In this document: piece after piece, positions 57,701-64,000 of the stretch | Numbering within the stretch: the stretch's first letter is position 1 | Layout of the letters: each line of letters opens with the position of its first letter | From: Floccularia luteovirens | Taxonomy: Eukaryota > Basidiomycota > Agaricomycetes > Agaricales > Squamanitaceae | NCBI GenBank assembly: GCA_009739215.1 | Contig: VSJF01000002.1 | Coordinates: 1,364,001-1,428,000, forward strand | DNA: 64,000 nucleotides | Reading direction: 5' to 3' | The notes under the pieces: generated by a model | Databases searched by the model: none | The model's input: only the letters and a program-made list of their open reading frames with translations | What the model was told of the DNA's origin: nothing | Made by a program: the position numbers and the translations under genes

Positions 57701-58702
57701 ATGGAGACAAAATTGTAAATCCTTGTTTTTATTATTCCTTCCTTCCTTTACTTATACATTTCCATAGAAAAGCCTTGAAGGTCGTTGACCTAAAAAATAT
57801 ACTTTCCTCAGCAGCAGTGTCTGTCCCAGCAAAATCAACTAAACCAGACCTTGTTGCTCGTATCCTCGCGAGCCAGCCAGCCCTCAATGCATACCACAAA
57901 CTTTATCCATCTTCAGCTCCATCAGAAGACCTTGTAGTTACCTTCATTTTAACCTTTCTCCTCACTCGTCTAATTTACCGCTAGCTAGCCCCTCCAGACG
58001 AGTAATTCCCCCTCAACCCCTCTTTTATTGCTACTGACACACTCCCAGTCTCGATTGGAATGCGGAGCAGAATCTTGTATCAGAAACACCAAAACCTTCT
58101 GTGGTGCCGAAACCAAATCCCATTGTGTGTTGCCCTCCAGTCAATATTTGCTTATTATCCTTCATTTGTTTTAGATCCCTGTATCCAACCAGCAGAGCCC
58201 AGTGCAATCTACTACCACTATCCAAGCAAAGCTGACCGTATCTAAACTGAACTCTATAATCTCACCTCCAGAGGCCCCCACAAAATCCTCTATCACCACT
58301 AATCCCATACAGGAAACAAACCCTGCACAAGAAGTAGACTCTGAACTCGAAAAACGTAAACAACGTGCAGCTCGCTTCGGCATTCCTTTAGTGGAGTCAT
58401 CTAAATCCAAGCAAACCAACAAAATAGCCAAGACAATCGCTGTAGGAGATGTAGGCGAATAGTTCACGATAGATGTAAAGCCGACTAAACTGTGAATATA
58501 GGATGTTGAAAAAATCCAAGCTCGAGCTGCTCGCTTTGGTATAATCGCAAAAGACACATCCTCAACCCCCTCCAACAGGAAAAGGCGTTCCCCAGCAATA
58601 GATCAAATAGATACCGAAGAATCTGAAAGACGTAGAAAGCGTGCAGAGCGTTTTGGCTTAGCATCACCCAGCGTGCGCCACCTCCACATGCCCAAGAGCT
58701 AA
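57701..58702 (+). CDS. THO1: SAP-domain mRNA export protein, THO1/CIP29 family
   Basis: Binds nucleic acid through a SAP motif and works with THO/TREX in mRNA export. Six exons: 57701-57714 (14 nt), 57768-57933, 57985-58001 (17 nt), 58049-58124, 58175-58441 (or to 58450), 58502-58702; 246 residues with the first choice. METKL is followed by the SAP domain (about 6-42, LKVVDLKNIL, TKPDLVARIL). An acidic/aromatic linker LAPPDDLDW follows, then three copies of a family repeat: EKRKQRAARFGI, VEKIQARAARFGI and SERRRKRAERFG. The last repeats are the hallmark of Tho1/SARNP. The donor of intron 5 is ambiguous between two in-phase GTAGG sites 9 bp apart. Shares a promoter region with HAP2. Confidence 0.88.
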
Positions 58703-58979
58703 AGAATTTCCACTGACTCACTAACAGAAACCCTGACAGCATAAAATAAATACAGATAACCCACCGCTTTATTACCCGTATCTATGTAGTTTACGAATTC
58801 TGTTAAGCTAAAGCCGTTATGAGTTGATAAATTTCAAGCCATTTCTTGTTGGTCATTTGAGTTCATCAGGTGATCTCGGCTTGATTTTGTAAACACAGCA
58901 TTGTACAGAACGACAATCAAAGTAGCTGTTTATGTTGGCTATAAAACCACGCCCTTAAATTCTGTATCCAACTACTTCA
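58703..58979 (+). promoter_or_regulatory. THO1 3' end and PP2C promoter
   Basis: 277 bp. TATAAAA at 58940-58946 lies only 34 bp before the PP2C start codon, implying a very short 5' leader if used. AATAAATA at 58744 could serve as a polyadenylation signal for THO1. Confidence 0.5.
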
Positions 58980-60383
58980 ATGTCTCGTACAACAAAGAAA
59001 ACAGATATGGGTCATCCTGAAGATGGAATGCTTTGGAACTACACATATATGACCGAACCGCTGCTTTCTTCTGAGCTAGCTAGGTTATCGTTTGCAACGT
59101 CTCTTGGCGACACCAGCTGTGTCAGCTTTCAGCCATGCCCTCACCCTGACCACGTAAATCAAGACCGTTACATAGTACAAGATTTGCCGCTTCAAAATGG
59201 TACCTGGTCGTTTCGTGGCGTATTTGATGGTATGATATTCATGTAGTCTAGACACTTGATGGCTACCAACCCTATGGACTGAAAAAACTATTAGGACACG
59301 CGGGACATGACACCGTTGACTATGCCTCACAAAAATTACCCAAACTCATACATGAAGCATTGCAAGCCAACTTTGCTAAAGATAACTTGGAAAACGGACT
59401 CCATGATATATCATCAATATCTGACATACTCACCAATAGTTTTGTGTCTTTTGACAATAGCATCCGTGAGGGTGTTCTGGCTTTGTTTCCAGATACCGAT
59501 TTCATATCGAAACTCTCAGATAGTGAAATACGCAGCATAATCAATGACCAAGAGAGGGGGGGTAAGAACGCCATGACAATGTTACGATGCATGCGCGGCA
59601 CAACAGCGCTTATTTCCCTGATCGATCCTTCAAAATCAAACATCTGGGTAGCAAGTTTAGGCGATTGCCAAGCAGGTAGCCAGACGTTTTTAGTGGGAGA
59701 AGACATACTAATCCTTCTTCCTTAGTACTAGGAACTAAAAGTCCTAGTGGAAAATGGACGTCATCCATTTTAAGCTCATACCACAATGGCATGGATGGTG
59801 CTGAGGCTGACCGCATCAGATCAGAACATCCGAATGAACCAGAATGTATGCTCAATGATAGAGTACTTGGAGCGATCGCTGTGACACGGGGTGAGTTCTG
59901 CAGACATTACAAAGAACTGTTACCAATTCATATGTGGTCGTCACTCAAGCTCTGGGAGATCACTTGTTTAAACTCCCAAAGGTGTACACGGAGCGCATTT
60001 TTGTAAATGTACATCCAGGATTCCACTTCTCTGCCAAGCTCAGTGACTTTCTTGGGCGCAACCTTACCCCTCCGTATCTATCAAACTGTCCTGATGTATG
60101 CCACATTAATCTGAAATCAGATGATTCTACCCAGAAACGTTTGATAATGTGCTCAGATGGGCTAATTGACCTGTACCAACACAAATTTGATGAGCTATCG
60201 GATATGGCAGATATTTGGGTTAAGACCATAGGTGATATAAAGTCTGAGGACAATAACCCTGCATTGGCACTGCTACGGGATGCTGTAGGTGGGGAAGATA
60301 TTGAGGAAGTGTCGAGGATGATTACAGTTGAGCTCGACTTTAAATGGATGGATGATACCACGATTTTGGTTCAAGAGTTGTAG
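58980..60383 (+). CDS. PP2C-family Ser/Thr protein phosphatase
   Basis: A metal-dependent (PPM) phosphatase with four exons: 58980-59229, 59295-59675, 59726-59890, 59950-60383; 409 residues. Catalytic motifs in order: NQDRY (about 61), RGVFDGHAGHD (about 79-89, with the metal-binding DGH), GTTALISL (about 185), WVASLGDCQAVL (about 200-213), AVTRALGDHLFK (about 262-273), IMCSDGL (about 325) and the terminal DDTTILVQEL (metal-binding Asp). The insertion between DGH and GTTA and the overall layout resemble the pyruvate-dehydrogenase-phosphatase-like (Ptc5/Ptc6) branch more than Ptc1-3. No clear mitochondrial presequence is seen, so location is open. The intron after FDG splits the catalytic motif. 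Confidence 0.9.
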
Positions 60384-60552
60384 TACTATACGTGTTTATA
60401 GCTAAAATTTGTTTTCAATTTTTGTATAGCTTACTTATGCTATGGTATTAGTCTATATTTGGGTGATATCACGCCTTTGCTGATTAAACTACACAAAGTC
60501 ACAGATGGCACTAGGTTCTCATACTTTGTCTCATAACCAAAACCTATACACA
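60384..60552 (+). other. Intergenic, PP2C 3' end and REI1 upstream
   Basis: 169 bp; no distinct TATA or other box recognised. Confidence 0.5.
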
Positions 60553-62156
60553 ATGTCAGAAAATATCAATCAAACCCTATTTACATGCCTATCATGTTCT
60601 ATTGCTTTCCTCTCTGCCGAAGAGCAAAGTAAAGTACTCATATTCAAAGTTTTGCCTTTTGACTAACAAGATGTAAAGGACTTCATTATCGGTCGGACCA
60701 TCATAGATATAACATGAAACGCCGCATCGCATCGTTACCACCAGTCAGCGCTGCAGTCTTTGATCAGAAAGTGCTTGACCGAAGGGCAGAAACTGCTGTT
60801 ATGTCGTCCTTGAAAGGCTCCACTTGTGACGTCTGCAAGTACGTGAAATATGCTTGCTTTAACAGGCTACTAGCATCTCAAGAGTCTTTCCGGTCAAAAA
60901 GAAAGGTCTATACTTCTGAAAATGCTTACAGATCTCACATTCAGTCAAAGAAGCATAAGGAGGCTGTATCAAGAGCTGCCTCAAAACCAGAGGTCTCCAT
61001 GGTTTCTCAAAATGAATTTGTACCAGAAACACATGAACAAATTGATGTCAGATCTGAGCACCCGCTCAAGACACACAGTTCCTCAAACACGAATGCCCCA
61101 AAACCAATTCAAGATGTGTCGCAAGATGACATAACGCAAACTATAGATGACAAAATCTCGGCCGCAAGGTCTCGGCTTTCACTCAGGCATTGTCTCTTTT
61201 GTCCTCAAGAGAACCCATCTTTCGAGGAAAGCCTCACCCACATGTCGCTTTCTCACTCCTTCTTCATTCCTGATGCAGACTATCTTACCGACGTCACAGG
61301 GCTGATATCTTATCTTGGAGAGAAGATCGCAGTGGGAAACGTTTGTATCTACTGTAATGATAAAGGTAAAGAATTCAGAACCCTCGATGCGGTGAGGAAA
61401 CATATGCAGGACAAGAGTCATTGCAAGGTTGCTTACGAGTCAGAGGATGATCGCCTTGAGTTATCGGACTACTACGATTTTACCACATCATACGCTGACA
61501 GCGACATACTGAAAAGTAGGAAGACGCTCAAATCAGAAAGCGATGTCGAAGTTTGGGAAGATGTTCCAGACGTTGACGATGATGAAGCAGATGAAATCGT
61601 CGAGGAATCGCCATCGGATAGTGACTCAGTATCGGATGACGGATCCGAAACTCTTCCTGATAACCAACTTACTTACGGCGATTCAATATTCGAATTAGTT
61701 CTTCCGTCAGGTGCTCGAATCGGTCACCGCACAATGCGTCGTTACTATGCCCAGTCCTTCCCAGGAGCCGATCATACTAAGGAAGGCGAAGATCCTAATT
61801 CTGGCAAGGCTCTCGTACGTCGTTTGCTAGCGGACAAAAACTCGGCTTTGGTACCGCGGAAAGGCGGTTTTGGTGCATTTGGCCATGGTACAGAAGTTGT
61901 TAAAGCAAGGAATCGTGGCGAAGCCCGTGAGGCTGGGAGGCACGTACGCGAGTTTCGGGATCAAAAGCGGCGAGAGGACTTCAGAACGAGAGTGGGTTTT
62001 ATTCACAACTCCCAGAAACATTTCAGAGATCCTTGTGAGTAACCTTCTGGATCTATATTAATGATGTCAGCTGAAATATCTTCCTGTTACAGTACTTCAG
62101 GTATCGTTTTGCTTAACCATCATTCTTTCCGGTCTTGCTAACAGTCTAATCAGTGA
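60553..62156 (+). CDS. REI1: REI1/ZNF622-type 60S ribosome biogenesis factor
   Basis: Cytoplasmic zinc-finger protein that helps release and recycle Arx1 from pre-60S subunits and inspects the exit tunnel. Exons: 60553-60628, 60679-60838, 60902-62034, 62093-62100, 62145-62156; 462 residues. Finger 1: FTCLSC...LHYRSDHHRYNMKRR. Finger 2: CDVCK, intron, KVYTSENAYRSHIQSKKH. Fingers 3 and 4: HCLFCPQ...HMSLSHSFFIPD and VCIYCNDKGKEF...HMQDKSH. The C terminus has the REI1 block LPSGARIGHRTMRRYYAQ, GFGAFG and VGFIHNSQKHFRDP. An ATG at 60714 would drop finger 1, so 60553 is chosen. The last two tiny exons are less certain; the alternative is readthrough at 62101 to a later stop. Confidence 0.92.
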
Positions 62157-62506
62157 TCACAATAAACTTGAAGATAATATATCTCAATTATAGGAAACTG
62201 CTATTTTTATCCTAATTTCTTTGGAAGTCATGATAAACATAATTACAGCGAATTTCAAAAAGTTGTGAACATGTGAATGTAGATATTCCGTAACACCGTT
62301 ACATGAAAAACGAGGTTGATCGGGTATATAATTTTATTGTTTTTGAAATGCAAGAGTTGAAGGACAAATTAATTATGGGATCATCACCCCGTCTAATACA
62401 AATATGCTGCAGGGACAACACCTTCACGGCCTGTTCGCACATCTCGCGCGTACCACCAACTACAAAGTAGATGAGAAAGTGTTTCCGACGATGTGACAAA
62501 ATATGC
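62157..62506. other. Convergent 3' region of REI1 and RAX2
   Basis: 350 bp, AT-rich, between the REI1 stop and the RAX2-like stop; no gene seen. Confidence 0.6.
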
Positions 62507-64000
62507 TTACGCAGGATCCCTATCGTCCAATACTTCGACTTCTGCTCCAGCTGATATTGGTAATTCTCCCTCACCAGTTCCATCGAAAGAGTATCGTGCG
62601 TGTGCAGGTCTGCTCTGCTCTTCAGACAGAATGCCACCAATAGCGTCAGATGGGGTCTCTGCCCGCACATAGTTGCTTGCATCGGGCCCGAACGGGTCTT
62701 GATCTTGGTTTTCTCGAGGACTTTTGTCACCATTGTGTTGGCTAAAGGGACTAGTTCCAAGTATTGTTGTTCGGGTTGCCGCATTAATATGTTCTAATAG
62801 TGATGATGGTCTATGATGTGTCGAATCATCATCATCCTCTTCCGCCGGATCGAATTTGTTCAGTTTATCGTCGTGACGAGAGAACAGTGTCCACAGGATT
62901 CCGATCAGGGCTAGCAGAAAGACTATACCAGCAGATATCGCGATCGAAATTAGTATCACAACCCCGGTTGCAAGGAAGCCTATGGGAGAAGAAAAAAGAA
63001 AGTCAAGGGAAATATCGAAGTTGATACAATGAACACTCACGACGTGAATTGAAACTGAACGTTGCGAAAGAATGGAAAAGTGAGGAAAGAACCCCAGAAG
63101 AGCCCGTTGATGATGTTGAAACGATGTATGGGATAAAGTTTTGGCCATCGTAAAGGGCAGATGACACATTACCAAACGATGGATCCGAAAAAGAGCCTGA
63201 CATCATAAGCATGCGATCTGGTTCAATGATTCCATTAGCCGTATGAGTATCTTGCAGAGGAACCATAGTAAGTTGAGAAACCGATGTTGCGCTACCAAGG
63301 GTCAATCCTATCATGATTAAAGTTTGAGAGACTGCCATAAGATTAGAATTACTGGGGCTCACCTTGTTGTGACCATTTGATGCCATCCCAGAAGACCAAG
63401 AATGGTGCTGACCCGCTATTCGATCTTTCGTACATATCAGTAAATAATTTTTGTGAAGAGGTACTGTCACGTACTGTCCTGCCGCAAAGATACTGTTCTC
63501 ATTCCCGCCATTCACCTCAACAGCAGTGACCGGACCGGGAATGTCTGCACTTTGACCTACAGCAGTCCATGTATCGTTCGTGAGACTGTATTGTGCAACA
63601 TATGCGACTGTACTAGATAAGGAAACTGTGCCTGCAGCAATTAGAAGCTCTTGGTCTTTCTGGGGAAATTATGAGGAACTTCGAAGAACAAAAGAATCAT
63701 AGGAATACATACCCCTGCGTATGCAACTGATGAAACTTCTCCATGTATACCACCTCCCAAAGCGTTCCATTGCCTAGAGTCTGTATCGAAAAGGCAGATC
63801 GACTGACAAGCTAATGAGCCAGCTTGTGCGAAAGATCCAGCAACAATGATGATGTTCGCTTTGAACGAAGATTTCGTGATAGATCGGACAACAACAGATG
63901 AACCTGCATCAGTTTGAAGTCCTTGAAGCCCATCGTTATCCCACTGTTGCTTCTCTAGGTCGTAAATGACTAATCCGTTGAGATTGGTGCCTTGTAATGT
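62507..64000 (-). CDS. RAX2: RAX2-like cortical polarity protein, C-terminal part
   Basis: A large single-pass membrane protein family that marks bud or hyphal growth sites. Only the 3' end is in the window: exons >64000-63713, 63659-63475, 63424-63363, 63307-63041, 62979-62507; 424 residues, phases consistent. The ectodomain shows kelch-like repeats of the family (GLVIYDLEKQQWD, VAGSFAQAGSLACQSICLFDT, QWNALGGGIHGEVSSVAY, PFLVFWDGIKW) and the conserved juxtamembrane stretch ANGIIEPDRMLMMSGS, SSLFHSFATFSFN. A transmembrane helix (FLATGVVILISIAISAG..., about 268-299 of the visible part) precedes an approximately 125-residue acidic/Ser-rich cytoplasmic tail with HRPSSLLEHINAATRTT. The N-terminus lies beyond the right edge. 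Confidence 0.88.

Noticed and set aside
63363..63515. Continuous minus-strand reading from 63515 through 63307 as one RAX2 exon
   Set aside because: Splicing at 63474/63424 and 63362/63307 restores the family segment PFLVFWDGIKW and phase; the continuous frame gives unconserved sequence.
1..64000. rRNA, tRNA, CRISPR arrays, replication origins
   Set aside because: None recognised on either strand by eye.

Overview
The window looks like a basidiomycete (Agaricomycete) nuclear genome. Genes on the right have many introns of about 45-65 bp with GTRNGT donors and CTRAY branch sites. Their products are eukaryotic (DBF4, HAP2/NF-YA, a THO1-type SAP protein, PP2C, REI1, RAX2), and a small secreted protein belongs to what I recall as an Agaricomycete family. 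No species is assigned; a repeat-rich agaric would fit.

Bases 1 to about 51,000 are a nested transposon island with no recognisable host gene apart from a repetitive coiled-coil/Cys-rich family. The left end is a Copia element (here Copia-A, 1-10744) split by a second, apparently intact Copia element (Copia-B, 1129-6602) with identical 325-bp LTRs, an AATTC target duplication and one 1400-codon gag-pol frame. To the right lie decayed Copia-B pieces (23420-25669 on plus; 26899-29689 and 41079-44527 on minus), remnants of two other Copia lineages (33829-34305 and 35640-37558), and three chromodomain Gypsy remnants (10745-13590, 15660-17804, 44528-48848). Many solo LTRs, several with 5-bp target duplications, lie inside these and inside each other. 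I give the LTR families letters (A-J, plus repeat K); these are labels for this window only.

From about 51,300 to 64,000 is a compact gene block with normal CpG content: DBF4 kinase regulator (+), an 11-exon secreted protein (-), a nuclear-looking unknown protein (+), HAP2 (-) sharing a roughly 160-bp divergent promoter with a THO1-like gene (+), a PP2C phosphatase (+), the ribosome-biogenesis factor REI1 (+), and the 3' part of a RAX2-like cell-polarity protein (-) running off the right edge. Exon models were read by eye; the internal exons keep phase.

The genes do not form one pathway. They are core cell-cycle, transcription, mRNA export, signalling, ribosome-assembly and polarity functions next to a repeat island. 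The main points of interest are the recent Copia-in-Copia insertion, half-tRNA-type primer sites in three Copia lineages, side-by-side CpG-rich and CpG-decayed copies of one LTR, an extra Cys-rich ORF after a Gypsy integrase, and introns that cut zinc fingers between their Cys and His pairs.
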